A stretch of DNA of 64,000 nt from Oryzias latipes (taxonomy: Eukaryota; Chordata; Actinopteri; Beloniformes; Adrianichthyidae). The stretch lies in NCBI RefSeq assembly GCF_002234675.1, contig NC_019866.2, forward strand, positions 12,429,261-12,493,260. The letters are read 5' to 3'. Positions 13,521-26,112 of the stretch are shown here, piece by piece. The notes under the pieces were generated by a model, which saw only the letters and a program-made list of their open reading frames with translations, was not told the DNA's origin and made no database searches. The position numbers were made by a program, and so were the translations under genes. The stretch's first letter is position 1, and every line of letters begins with the position of its first letter.

Positions 13521-13620
13521 TTTCCCTTTGCCCCATTTCTACACCACTTAGTTTCAAATACTGCCATGCAGCAAATACTCCTCCGTCCAAGAGGATACTG
13601 GTCAGGGAGGATGAGAGCAC

Positions 13621-13908
13621 GAGACCCACTCTGATGACAATAAGATTTTTAACATGTTCTTGTGACATTTTTCTCCTGATGGAGGACATGTATGAAGAAA
13701 ATTGTATAAACAAAGGGATGATGGGAAGTGTGGGAAGGCTTACATCATGCCAACTGTTCCACCAACACTCAGAGGCGGATTTCTGATAAACTACTGCCGC
13801 TCTGCAGAAATTATAGCCAAGAAAATATCACAGGTTGGTTTATTTTGGCTGAAAATGACATAAATCACCACCTGGACCGCATTTAAAATATGATTGGAGT
13901 GGGGCTTT
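13621..13908 (-). mobile_element. MITE family M1, copy F, internally deleted
   Basis: Both ends carry the family terminus: AGACCCACTCTGATGACAAT on the left and, reversed, AAAGCCCCACTCCAATCATA on the right. The outer blocks are present on both sides. The central coding-like segment is missing, leaving about 290 bp instead of about 560. This is the best-preserved pair of termini in the window. Confidence 0.75.
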
Positions 13909-15059
13909 AAACTATACATTCATCTGTAGCATAACAAGACTTTTTTTTGCTGTTCCTTTAATCATCTTTGACGCAGAACCTTGGAAAGTACATGGACTGT
14001 TGTTCATATAGAAGTGATTTTGAATGATTCTATATTTAACTGCTTCCTCTCCTCCCTTTCCCAGTTGCAGCATTGTGATGTGCACTCAAAGGGCAATTAA
14101 TTGAGAGATTGAGGCCCATTCTGTTCCAGCCTCCAACCACACAGGTGGCGAAAGAGCCGATGGCTCATAGTGAAGTGTAAAGGCTGATAAAAGTCAGAGC
14201 AGGCTGGATTGATCTGGGCTGCCTCTTCCTGGCCATTTAGCCAGGGGAGAGCTCATTAAGACGGGCTTGGAGGGGCAGGTGGACTGCCTTGTTAAAGATG
14301 TGTGTGCGGGTTTTATCTCTCAAATTCAGGGGCTTGTGTGGCACCCTCGTGTGTTTGAATGCGGCACAGAGCAAAAAACGTGTTCACGCAGGAGCGAGAA
14401 TACAAATCATGGAGGAAAAGGTTGCCTATTAGGCCACCTCTGGTTGCAGAAGATGTGTGATTCATTGAGGAACCAAGCGACGATATAAAAAGAGGGAGAG
14501 ACAGAATGAGAAGGAGGGAGATGGATCGAGCAAGTGAACTGGGGCAGCTCTGGATCAGGGCGCTCACAAGATGGCTGTTTGGCGTCCTGAGGGAAAGGGC
14601 TTGCTTGTTATTTTAAGGAGGGTGACTCTGGGGCCTCACCTCTCCTAAAATAAATAGCAACATGGTCTAACCTGTACAAGTTATCGCTGTGCAAATGAAG
14701 CTGACAGCAAACGCAGAGCCTCAGAGGTCTGTCTCATGTGTGCACATGGAAAAACATCTGCAATTAAGTCCATGTGGAGAAAAAATGAATTTATTGATCC
14801 CAATAGGTTATAAAAAACAGCAAATGTGATCACATGCGTGGAATTTTCAGCCCCCGTGTCATGGTGGGGGTGTCTGCCTGCCATGATGTGTGCAGCCGTG
14901 TGTGAGGCAGCAGTGCCTGCCTGTGCAGCCTTGTGACTGAGTGTGTATGACATTTGACATACTACAGTGCCTGCAGTGTCTGCTCTATGGGACTGGGGCT
15001 GCTCTCTGCAAGCATGGCAGCACGCCTCCGCTTGCACTCGTCACATCGCATCTCGTCAC

Positions 15060-15375
15060 GTCATATTTCCCCCTCTCTCATCCCCATATCCCTCCTTTCA
15101 TCTCTTTTTTTCCCTTTTCTCCTTCTCTTGCAGTTTCCATCTAATTTTGGCGCTCCATGCAGGTGCTCCTTGCTGCTTCTTCCTCTTTTGCTCTGATGCC
15201 TCAAATGCTCCCCCCCTTTTTCTGCCCTCATCTAATTTCCTTCCTGTCTTTTTGATGTTGCATAGCCCCGGCTGTGCCATATTTTATTCCCTTTCTCCTC
15301 TCCCTGCTGTTGTTTTCCTCATTTTGCTCTCATTTCCCTTCTGCTTTGTCTGTCCTGCAATCCCCCCCCTCTTTT
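15060..15375. repeat. polypyrimidine tract
   Basis: About 300 bp of C/T-rich top strand with chance open frames up to 158 codons of Ser/Leu/Phe/Pro-rich character. Not called coding. Confidence 0.75.
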
Positions 15376-17085
15376 CTTGTGCTGTTGCTCGGCACACACC
15401 AGGCCTATTAGCTTGCGTCAGTCCGCCTGTGCTGGCTCAATAATTTTGACCAGGTAAGCTGGGCTTCCATTAGACGGACTTGTGTTTGTTTACAAAGAGA
15501 GCAGTGGGTGGGTCAGCCTTTGAGTCCCGGTGAGTCTGCGCACGTGCGCACACTTAGCAGCCAAGCTCTGATAAACACGCAGACGCGCACACATCTGCTC
15601 GACGAGAGGGCCCACCTTGCACGCTCCCGCAGCCCACAGATAAACAAGTGCGCTCGCATCTCCCACCAAGTAACCATGGCAACCGTCGCTCCCTCTCCCT
15701 CTCTTCCTCCCTCTGGTTCTCGCTGTCTCTCCCTGACTGAGCTGCCTGGTTGGCTGGCTGTCCTACAGGCAAGACAATAGCGGGTTTCAAGGCCACTGTC
15801 ACTTTCTGTTCCCCCCTTTTTACTCTCTTTTCCATCCCCCCCGCCATCATGCTCAAAACGTCAGCTTAAAAAATCTGCTTCCGGTGTTGATAAATGTGAT
15901 GTCACATGTGAGCAGCTACTATGTAAAACGCAGAAACAAAAAAAAAAGCACATTCACAGTTTCTTTTTCTATTTTTTTTTTTTTTGCAGTTTGTGCTTTA
16001 TCCCTCCCCCCCATCCCCTTTTGGTATGATGTGGCCAGTTGCCTTTTTCCCTTTGTAGAGCGCAACAGGAAAAGGGGATTTCATGCAGGCTAACTAAGCC
16101 GCTAATCCTCTGTTTCATGCCAGTCGCCCTGTCTCACTCTCCATTTCTGGTTTGCTGAAACTCTTGCCTTTCCAACCAAGATGCAGCGTTGAAAAGATGA
16201 ATTCGGCCTCAGAACAGACCTGGTTTAGCGAGCGCTATGGGGTGCAGGTAGAATATCAGGCGGAGAATCCTGGGTGTGCTGAGAGTTTGGGCCCCTTAGA
16301 AAACTACACTTTCATCTTTTCAGTTCTTCTATCCATCTTCTCCTTTGATCTTTTTGAAAATGTCTTATAAGTTTTGTCGTTGATGCTCTTCCTGACCACC
16401 CCTCTGCATTCGCCGGGCTTTGGACAGTCATATGCAGGACAGTGGTTTGTGCCACGTTGACGTTGCGTTCATCCTTACATTTTTTGCTTTTTATTTGATT
16501 TTATTTTTAAATATTTTTGTTGTTGTGTTTTTGTGTCATTTTTGTTTCTTTTGGATTTTGGATAATGGAGGGCAGTCACTGCATGTGAGGGACATTGGCC
16601 CCTTTGCCCATGCTTGTATCCGGCGTTGGCTCAGAACTGAGGGAAACATATCATCATGAAGTAATTTTGGCCATAGAAGCTTCAAAGTCATGGGTACATT
16701 TTTATTGAATAATTACTATGACCAGATATTACACATTTTGGTTGCCAAATTAAGTCATTTTTAGGGAGGCAGGTTCAAACAAGTCATCCAAAACTTTTCA
16801 GTCATTTGCCAAGGGCAAAATATTTCTGCTTGTGTGGTCACTTAGACTCTTTGGCCTTTCTCCAGCATTCCTTCTCCCATTAGGTCTAACTTTTAGGACA
16901 TCTGGGACCTTTCTTTTAGAAAGTGCATGTGTTTGTGTGTGTGTGTGTGCGTGTGTTTGTGGAGGGGTGGGGTAGGTAGTAGAACTGTCATGACCAGTCG
17001 TTTCTGCTTTGTGGGTTTTGTTTAGTTTTATTTATGTTGTCTCATGTTCTAGGTTTTGTGTGAAGTGTCAGACTTACACTTTTAC

Positions 17086-17117
17086 AACGGATCAAAAGAT
17101 GATCGGAGTGGGACTTT
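17086..17117. mobile_element. MITE family M1, terminal fragment
   Basis: Only one terminus is present: top strand GATCAAAAGATGATCGGAGT followed by GGGACTTT. This is the reverse complement of the M1 start and one of its least diverged copies. The rest of the element is not recognisable to its left. Confidence 0.55.
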
Positions 17118-17233
17118 AAATAACTCCACATAAATTTGTATAGATGAACAATCTATACTTAATCATTGCTATCCTGCTTGGTGTTTGATTCAGATTCAGC
17201 TCTGCCTGCTTTTGATTTAAAGTATATCATTCG

Positions 17234-17521
17234 AGGCCCACAATGGTGTAGTGGTTTGCAGTCTTGCCTCACAGCAAGAAGGCCCTGCTTCAAATTCCAG
17301 TCACACCTTTTCCGTGTGGAATCGGCGTGTTCTGCTCGTGCATTTGTGGGCTTTCTCCGGGTACAGTCCAAAAACATGCTTGAAAGGTTAAATGGTGCAT
17401 CTAAATTCTCACCTAGGTGTGAGTTCGAGAGTTTCCATGGCCCTGTGATGGACTGGTAAAGTGTCCTGGGTGAACCACACCTTCCAGCATCCCCGTGACC
17501 CCAGAAAATGGATGGATGGAT
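17234..17521 (+). mobile_element. tRNA-headed SINE-like retroelement, full length
   Basis: The head contains RNA polymerase III promoter-like boxes: an A-box region (tggtgtagtggtttgcag) and a B-box region (cttcaaattcc, a diverged GGTTCGAATCC). It continues with the fish-typical 'tttctccgggtacagtccaaaaacatgctt' body and ends in the tail gaaaatggatggatggata. The simple-repeat tail and tRNA-like head indicate a retroposed SINE or SINE-like element on the plus strand. Confidence 0.7.
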
Positions 17522-20500
17522 AGTTTGCTTTAAATAACAAGGATCCCTCTAAGAGATGGACTACAGTTAATCACATCTTTGGTTGGTTACATCTGTAAAT
17601 TGAGTCACAGCAGTCTCACAAAGGGAGTTTAGGCATCTCTTCTCAAAGAAGATGGGGGTCTTTGGCTTTAATGGTCCCTCAGTGTCTGTCTGTCTCACGT
17701 CTTGCACGCTCTGAATGACTGCAGCCCAGACAATCACTCTGTCCCTGGATGTGTGCGGCATGGCACGAGAGAAAGGAAGACAGGGAGAGAGCTGTCAGCC
17801 ACTCGGGCTAACCATCTAATAGGCTGCCATACTGAAGTGACATTTGAAGGCTGTGGGAGCGTTAGTTTCGAAATGAAAAAAGAGAGATGAGAGAGACAGA
17901 GGGAGAGATATTGGATATGCAGCAAGTCTGCTGAGCAGTCGTCAGCCGTTCTCAATGCATCTGTCTATCCATCCGCACCACATGGCCTCATCTCCTCTAT
18001 GATCTCCACCCACCCAAGTCCTCCGCCTCCTCGTGCCTTCCCTTACCCTCCTTGTATCTAACTATCTAGCCCTGGGAGAAGAGACGAGAAGGACAGAGAT
18101 GAAAGGAGGAAATGCAGTCAGGGGTTGAGCTAGGGAGGACTGAAAGAGCACATAGGACATGGAGGAGTATGAGAGGAACACAGGCGAGGGATAAAAGCCC
18201 AGAAAGGAAGGAAGGGGAAAATAATCTTAGATGTTTAATTTAAGGTATGCCTTGCTGCATGCAGATGTGAGGGGAAAGATGGCAGCGAGTTTCACACTGA
18301 AACAGTCAACAGATGGACAAACATCAAGGCGCTTTTTCACAGACTTTCATTTCCTGCATCCTCTGTACTTCAATTTATCTTTTGTCATTTGCCAGTTCGG
18401 CTTTTAATTTATTTATTTGAAGCTATTGTACATGAAACAGAAGATGAGCACTTCACTGCAGTGGGTTTGTTGTTTTAGACTCAACTCAGGGGCTGGAGAG
18501 CGTTAACTAACTTTCTATACATTAAATAACTTTAATTAATTTGTTTAAAAACGTTATATAATAGAAACTTTTATAGAAACAAAACAAACTAAGAAATTGT
18601 TTTGATTTTATTCAAATTCTTCTCAAAATAACCAATTTTTTAAAATAAATATTCAACCGAATTGAAAATTTTGTATCTTAGGAAGCACATATGAATCTTT
18701 TTTTTTACTTTGGTATATTAATATATTACTTTACCATAATAGTAACTTCTAATATTAATTTATTTGTTTACTATTATTTTTTTACTTGTCCTGTCCAACA
18801 GCTGAGCAAACAGATGAGAGCTGAAGGCCTCTTGTGTTGGACCCATTTCACTTTTACAACAGAGGGTTATGAGTCTTCTGACACACCAGAGGTATAGTTG
18901 AATAAACCCCTTTTGTAATTCATATGAAACTTTATTTATATTATAATTTTTGTAACAGTTTTTTTGTTGGACGGACAGAAAAGAGGAGGAGGGAAAAAGA
19001 GAGAGGGATATTAGAGAGGGGGAGATGGGAGGGTGATTATAGAAGGGGGGTAAAATCATGAAGCATCATAAGGCAACAAGTTGCTGGAAGTTTACAATCA
19101 CTACTGTCAGGTTTAGATGTATAACAAATCTAAAAGGGGTGGGGCCTATCCAGCCACACTCAAATGTTACAAACATACCTTTTGGCTCCAACAATGTTCA
19201 CATACAAACAGGTAAACATGGGCAAAAAACAACTAACGTTCACACATCCATACTTATGCATTCAGACTGACACGTGCAACATTTCCTTTAGTCACGCAAA
19301 CTATTTGTGCAAAGGTGAGATAGCACCTATGTTTATGTTCCTATGGGGTGGATGATGGAATGGACCCCCCCCTAACACCCACACGGTAGCAGATAGAGAA
19401 AAACCGTCCGCTGGGCAATCGCATCCTCCATCCAGGCCAGGGCCAGCAGGACCGCTACAGGGGCCCCCAATGCCAGAGAGCAGGGAGGCATAAGGGGACA
19501 GAGAGTTAAAATATTTATCATTGAAGATCTCGTACGATACGTTTAGAGCTTCTTTAGTGAGTAAAAAAGTTGCATCTTTGAACACAAACAGGATTTTTCT
19601 TTTTAATGGGATAACATACCTGCATTTGCACTAAATTCAAAAGGACGTAAAATTCATGACATTTAATTTCTTCTTTTTTTGTTTGATGCACGTCCTGTGC
19701 ATTAAATTCTGTAATTGAAAAGCTGTGGTTTTACCCGAAAATGCTTCTTTTCTGTCCACTTTTTTCTGTTCTCTGGCACATTCAACACATATAACTCAGC
19801 AGATACATCTTTATGCAAAACTCCCAGCTCTTAATAGACCAACAGGCATTAATTTTGTAATGACAGAACATTTGCCTGAGCGAGCAGGTGTCTCTGGCCT
19901 TGCATCCATGTCTCTGCCTGCATAGGCTTCAGAGTTGGTTCTGCAGACACATAATGCAGTGTGTGTGTGTGAGAGTGTGTGTGCGGGGAGGTGATAAGCA
20001 CCTGAGCCCCAAGGCAGCCTTCAGATTTCCCCTCACGTCCTCGGCGAAATCAGCCCAATCACTGCACTGTCATCTGCCTGCCACCAGAGAGGCCCGCACC
20101 GCATACTGACAAGCTCATTTGCCTAGGAGCGTGCACGTGCACACCCGCACGTGCACACACGTGCACACAAATACTTCCTCACGTATGCCCTCCAGGCTTT
20201 CCACTTTCTCCTAAAATTGAGTTCAAACAGAGCCACTATCAAAGATATTTGTTGGATTTTTTTTTGTGCTGCAGAGAAAAGATGCTTCCTTCTTGATTCA
20301 GAGCCAAATTGAAGTGTCATTGTTCGGTGGGGGGGTTGGGGGGGTTGGCTGGAGCCCGGCTGCCAGTTGACGGCTTTATGCCTGAGATGCATCATCAAAT
20401 AACTTAGGAGAGCTCAGGTAACCAACCTGGCCTTTATGAGCTGTGCTAAAAATTCCAAGCTTTGAGTGGATCACTCTGCAAGAAAATACTCTTTTTTTTA
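17522..20500. other. non-coding, no gene seen
   Basis: Purine-rich around 18070-18220 and strongly A/T-rich at 18500-18780. Holds the E-box cluster at 20134. No gene recognised. Confidence 0.5.
20134..20163. promoter_or_regulatory. cluster of three CACGTG E-boxes
   Basis: CACGTG occurs at 20134, 20148 and 20158 within 30 bp. This palindrome is the class binding site of Myc/Max, USF, MITF and clock bHLH factors. The setting is CA-rich, so a mutated (CA)n microsatellite could create the pattern without function. Confidence 0.3.
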
Positions 20501-21018
20501 TAACTCCAATCATCTTTTGATATGTTTAAAAGTGTTCCCAGTGGTCTTTCAATGGTGATTGAGCAATATTTAGGCTAAATTAAAAAACCTATCTTGTTTT
20601 CTAAGACAGTTTCTGCAGAGCAGTAGTTCATTTGAAATTTGCCTCTGAGCTGTTGGCGGGACTGTTGGCACCAAATCAGACCATCCTTCTCATCCTCCCT
20701 TTATTTACTCTATTTCCCTCTTGCTTACAGTCACAACCTAACATTATCCAAGCAACAAAAATGGCGAGCAATATCGGAGCATTCTAGTCGTACAGTTTTG
20801 AGTTTGGATCTATTTGAGTGAGTGGCACCTATGTCACAACTACAAGCTCTTTCAAGCAAAATTTTTTTTGTCTTGTCCGGATTTACGATTTGAACAAAGA
20901 AATACTCAGAAATACAATTTTAAACTTAATTTTCTTTATACGTGTCCTCCATCAAGACAAAAATGTCACGGGAACATGTTAAAAACATCAAAAACTCAAA
21001 TTTAATCAGATTGGGGTC
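20501..21018 (+). mobile_element. MITE family M1, copy C
   Basis: It runs from a degenerate terminus (taactccaatcatcttttga) through 'cagtttctgcagagcagtagttcat', the 'acaaaaatggcgagcaatatcgg' block and 'tgtcacgggaacatgtta', to a degenerate right terminus (cagattggggtcat). The coding-like segment reads TKMASNIGAF, a stop, then SYSFE, so the old frame is broken by TAG. Confidence 0.75.
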
Positions 21019-23879
21019 ATTAAGTAAAAGTTTTGTCTGTCTGTTCAACATTAGAAAAGTGATTTTAATACAGTATCAACATAACGAACATTCCAATTGG
21101 ACCTGGTGATTGCAAATATGTAACTTTAGGAAAAATAAAACTTTTTAATAATAAAGAACGTAAATAAGAAGAAATGTTATCCTAAATTCAGTATCCTCTC
21201 CATAATCTTTTTTTGAAATTCAAACTGCTTTTTAAACTATATGACTATGTGACTGTTCCATAAAGAACAAAGTCCTGTAAAATCAAGTATTGAAGACTGT
21301 TCAAAAGTGTAATTATTCCTCAAATGTTCAAAGCTTGTATCACCATTGCTTGAATCTTAGGCGCCATAACATGTTTTGGGAGGCAAACACGCCCTCTGTC
21401 TCCCTGTCCCCTCACATCTTTGCATGCAAACACGCAGTGATCGGTTTGATGTCCTCGTGACCTAAAACTGTCCCAGAAGCAGCTTGCAGGGACGGGAGAC
21501 GGGCAGGGGTACACATGAAGACAGGGGCATCAGGACAAGCCTGAACTGATGCGATCGGTCTGTTCTTGAAGCTCACCAGCGTGCGCAAATGAGAATAGAG
21601 GAAACACGGAGAATCTATTAATTCTGCATGTGATCATGTCTGTGTGGAGTCCACACGTGGCAGCAGAAGTAAGGCAGCTGCACCCAGATAGCCGAGACGG
21701 AGAGAACAGACGGCGAGAGAAAGAGGAGGAATGCATGTTCAAAGGAGGTGAATGATTTCAGGAAGGAAATCTTCAAAGTGCTTGAATCCAGGCAACTGAA
21801 CAGTATGTGTGTACGTATTTATGTATGTCTCTTTTCCTCTTGTTTTTTAGCCTATCCACCCCCACCCAATGCACCACCTCCACCCCAACCCCCCTACAGA
21901 GTCAAGGGTATGCTGAGGTCATTACCACCCTTGCCAACCCTCATCAAAGTTCAGCTTTGAGCACGCCACTGCTCATTGCGCACTTCACCTTGTTTCTCCT
22001 TCCTGATCCAAAAAGAGGACAGTGTTTGTGCAAGAGGGTACGAGGGAATGGATGTTTGATGAGAGGTTTCCATGACAACAGTGGTACCAGCTCCCCCTGC
22101 GGTCTCATTTGCATAATAAAGTTCGACGGCGCAGTTGAATTACAGCTGGAAATTGAACGGCCTTGTCCAAGGAGAGGTGGATGGATGGTCGGTCGGATGA
22201 GAGCAGGGAGTCGGATGATGCCTTTAATCTGTGACCGCCCCTCTGTTTTCTCTTCTTCCTTTTTCATCCAAACATATTTTTCCCCTTAGTGGGTAAGAAA
22301 AGGGTAGAAGGGATTGTAAAAGCTGTCATTTTGCTGCTGAAGAGGTGAAGCTACGCTCAGGGCTCCTCCAACACAACCACCTAAACACGCCTACTGCAGA
22401 CACACACATCCACACACACATACAAACACACAAACATCATACAAGCAAAAACAGACACACAAACTGAAAAAGTGTGTTAGAGATTACTCTGTTTGAGAGT
22501 GATACCTTTCCAGCAAATCTAAACCATTTACCTTCACCTTACTCTAACTAACAATGCAGTTCAGTATTCTGGGATGGCAGCCTGCTCTCTGAGCTCCGCT
22601 GTGTTGAGCACTCAAAGGCTAAAGTCTATCTCAGCGCCAGCGAGCTCTGAGCAAAATGGATCAATCAGGATTTTATTATGATGAGCGAGTGGGGATGTGT
22701 GTGCAGAAAAGTAAATGGCGCTACATTATGCAGCGCAATAACTTTTGATAACAGGAGGCAGCTGCAGCAGCTAACGGCGCAAGATGTTTACAAAAAGAAG
22801 GGGATGCTGACTCTGCAGGAGTGGTGGTCCATGTAGGGGAGGACAGACCGAGGCGGCTGAATGAGTTTGCGGGGTGCTTGCATGCAGAGTTTAGACTTGG
22901 ATCGGGGAGCTTCTAGATGTTTCCCTGAATTCACAGTCAAACGGGTTTAGCTCTGATGCAGCGGGCTGATTCTGGCCGCTGCAATGGCGCCCCGATGGTC
23001 GGCGGGGCAGAGGAGTGCGATGGGTGGAGGAGGAGTGAGTGTGAGATGATGGGGGGGGGGGTTGGAAATCAGTGATGGGGAAAATGGATGGAGGCGAGAG
23101 GATTGGGGGGAGGGTGGGCTCTAATGGCCCAAAGACACAGCTGGCTGCAGGCACCCAAGGACAGAGACGCCGAAAGAGGGAGACGGAGACGGAGAGGGTG
23201 AGCATGATGGAGGCAGCGGTGGGGGTGGGGGGGTAAGATGATAAAAATAGAGGGTGGGGGGGTTTGCAAGAGAGAGACGTCTCGTCATCGTAAGAGACAA
23301 GAGAAGGAAGGTTATTTTCTTGTCATGCCGTTTGCATCTGCTTGCCTGCCACTCCGAACACGAGCGCACAGACGCACACACAAACAAACACGCCGAGGCT
23401 GCTGCCATGCATGTCAATGAATTATCCATGGAACAATGGCAGCTCCTCATATTAATGAACATAAACGAGCAGACAAAGATAGAAGACGGGGTGTAAAACA
23501 GCATGAAATGCTCTGATTGCCTCCAATGCCAAACATTTATGAAAATAATTACCGTTTGATTGAGGAATCTTACATTATTAGTAGTATTTCTGATGACACA
23601 CGAAGAAAAGGTCATTAGATGTTTTTATTCCCACCTTAGAAATCACTTTCTGCTACCACCCAGCACGTATTTACTGTGTTACCCACAATCCCCGGGTCGT
23701 CTCACCAGTGCAGCTCAGCTGTTAACCTTGACGAGGACATCATGCTCACTGAATACATTAAGGGTCTAAAAGAATGTGCCTAATCCAGGAAAGAAATACG
23801 CAATTAAGCGTCATGCATGAAAGATTGATAAGAACGGGAAAAGTAGGAGTGATTAAAAAAAAGAAAAAAGGAGAGCAGA

Positions 23880-24330
23880 CTCCGTAATGGAGTTTAACAG
23901 TGGGGAGGTGATGCAGATGCAGGAGAGGGGACAACTGATGTTAGACTTGCAGATGGGGAGGAAAAGCGGGCAGAGGGAGGAGGAAGAGGCAGGGAGCAGC
24001 AGGGAGGAGGTGTGGTGTGGGATGTTGACAGAGCGGAAGAAAGAGCGATAGAAGGGATGAAACCAAGAGAAAAAGTAGGGGAAAGAGAGAGCGGCGTCTG
24101 CACACTCCAGAGAGGGGAAGGGAAGGAGGGGGGGGGAGGGGAGGGGGCATAAAAGGTTAAAGAAAGGGGAGCCGGGTAGTGAAAGATGGGAAGAGGAAGA
24201 GGCAAAGAGAAGCGCTGAAAGATGGAACCGCTGAGGGTGAAGATAAAGAGAGTGAGCGGGAATAACTCAAAGAAGGAGAGAAGAGGAGGATGAGGAGGAG
24301 AGGTGTGGGGGATGCACTGCAGAGTGCCAT
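23880..24330. repeat. polypurine tract
   Basis: About 450 bp of A/G-rich top strand (e.g. ggaaggaggggggggg near 24120). The 199-codon minus-strand frame over it is low-complexity Ser/Pro/Leu and not credible as a gene. Confidence 0.8.
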
Positions 24331-24578
24331 ATTTTGAAAGATTGGAGCTTTCCAAAATACAAGTTTTAGCAAATGTTTCTCGTTTACATATCAAATCTGA
24401 AAGAAAATAAACACCGTCTGTGCAGATTTGACCCAAAATTAAAAAGACGGCGAGCTTCTGCATCCTGAGGACGTCTGCATCTGTGTGCTTCAACTGTTTT
24501 CAGCAGAATAAATCATTGAAACCTTGATCTGACGCAGAATCTGTGCTCTGAGCTGCACCAGTGTGTATGTGACCGTGA

Positions 24579-24602
24579 GTGTGTGTGTGTGTGTGTGTGT
24601 GT
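24579..24602. repeat. (TG)n microsatellite
   Basis: TG run of about 12 units. Confidence 0.95.
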
Positions 24603-25108
24603 GGGTGTCAAAGCGCATGAATAAATCTGGCCACAGAGATAGCCCAGGGTTTGTTGACTGCTCTGATGTTTAAATCTGTGCCGCTGATTCTCTTTCCAAA
24701 GCTCGTGACTCACCCTCTGATATAAGCTAACACGCTAAAAGCAACACTGGGTCAACACTAACTAATTCCAAACGAATGCTGAGGGTAGAACTGCTTTGGT
24801 ACCTGTGAAATGTTGCCATCCTGAACTAATCCCACCGTCCTGATGAGCACTTCCGTTGTTTTTCACAAGATCAATAACTGTGGAGCCTGGTGCTGCTACA
24901 ATAAAGTCACAAGTTTTGGTGTTAACCTTTGGTTCTTTGTTATAAAATCACCATATTTGTGCAGCATCCTGTTTGACTCACAAAGATCTTAAATATAGAT
25001 CTCTGTGGCGGTAAATATAAGAAATAAATAAAACAGTCACATGCCTTCTTTCTTAAACATCCCATGGTTCTCATCTCTCTGCTCTTTGGCCTTCTTCTCT
25101 GCAGGCCC

Positions 25109-25359
25109 TCGACTGTTCTTTATGTGGCCTGTGTAGGTGAGAGTCTCTGCTTGTGCATGAATCCATATGTGGATATGTATGTGCGTGTCAGCATGGATCA
25201 GAGAGGGGCACAACAATGCTTATGCATGTAAATCAGTGCCTGTGTGTTTTTGCATCAACAGGATGCTCTTTGCTTCTGCAAAGATTTGCTAATATTTGTA
25301 TTTTTTTCCCTTCCTTTTCTTTCCAGGAAGCACACAGAGCCCTCCCCACAAAGAGACCA
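25109..25359 (+). other. two candidate microexons of an unidentified plus-strand transcript
   Basis: Segment 1 (25106-25137, 32 nt) is bounded by cttcttctctgcag and gtgagagt. Segment 2 (25326-25359, 34 nt) by ccttttctttccag and gtgagata. Together they give 66 nt, a multiple of three, open in two frames (for example PSTVLYVACVGSTQSPPHKE). Splice signals are strong, but the surrounding DNA is pyrimidine-rich and chance pairs are common. I do not recognise the peptide. Confidence 0.15.
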
Positions 25360-25518
25360 GGTGAGATAATTGATGATATCAAATCTGTAATTTAATTTCA
25401 AAATTTGCCCCAAGCTTATCAATTATTGGAGCCTCAGGTGACTTTCTGTACCACGTGTGACACTGAGAGCTTTCAGCCCAGTTACCATGACAACACATCA
25501 GCCATGTGATGGTCACAT

Positions 25519-26112
25519 GGGTCCCACTCTGATCATCTTTTGATCTAATTTAAAAGCGTTTCTAGTGGTGGATTATTTATAATCGTTTTTAAATTGACAT
25601 TTAAAAACAATAATTTTCTAAGACACAGTTTTTCCAGAGCGGCAGGAGTTCATTAGAAATTCGCCTCTGAGTTTTGTCTGGGACCTTTTGCATGGTGTAA
25701 GCCTGCCCACACCTTCCATCATCCCTTTGTTTACACGCTCTCCCTCAAGCTTACAGCCACTTACACATCCAACCTAACATTACCCGTGCAACCAAAATGG
25801 TGAGCGATATTGGAGCTATCCGGTCGTAAGAGCCAGATGCCAGCTAAGATGAGGAAGACAAAGACGTACGTGGATCTAGTCTTCTACACGTAGATGCATG
25901 AAGCATGGAGCGGAGCAGGGAGCTTGTGGCTTGCCGTAGTAGCTTCTTCATCACAACCAAGGTTTTTGCTTTTTGTGTCTGCTCCTTATTCTCAATTATT
26001 TAAAAAAAATATTTACTCAGAAATGCAATTTTAAGCTGCTCTCCACAATGGAAAAAATGCCACAAGAACATATTAGAAACACTAAAACCATGATTTTCAT
26101 TGGAGTGGGTCT
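25519..26112 (+). mobile_element. MITE family M1, copy D, near full length
   Basis: This is the longest copy (594 bp) with both termini: GGTCCCACTCTGATCATCTT at the left and, reversed, AGACCCACTCCAATGAAAAT at the right. All family blocks are present in order. The coding-like segment reads ATKMVSDIGAIRS then TAA, and later DVRGSSLLHVDA, so frame and peptide resemble copies A, B and E but carry stops. Confidence 0.8.

Larger units (their letters stand above)
8701..13620. other. non-coding, no gene seen
   Basis: A/T-rich at 8750-9500, then mixed. Holds TG-rich stretches at 12122 and 12755 and the pyrimidine tract from 12960. Minus-strand open frames at 9157-9643 have mixed composition but match nothing I know. 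Confidence 0.5.
13909..17233. other. non-coding, no gene seen
   Basis: Includes a pyrimidine tract (15060), poly-T near 15970 and a TG run near 16935. The block at 14070-14150 (ttgtgatgtgcactcaaagggcaattaattgagag) is non-repetitive and could be regulatory. Confidence 0.5.
21019..25518. other. non-coding; weak exon-like signals only
   Basis: A 57-nt segment (21851-21907) between cttgttttttag and gtatgc is open in all frames (one reads YPPPPNAPPPPQPPYRVK), but it may be chance C-rich DNA. The microexon pair at 25106-25359 is listed separately. The polypurine tract at 23880 and the TG run at 24579 also lie here. Confidence 0.45.

Noticed and set aside
14967..15443. 158-codon plus-strand open frame
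   Set aside because: Pyrimidine-tract artefact with overlapping open frames in other phases and no recognisable protein.
23894..24493. 199-codon minus-strand open frame
   Set aside because: Same cause: the A/G-rich top strand suppresses stops. The repetitive Ser/Pro/Leu content shows no domain.
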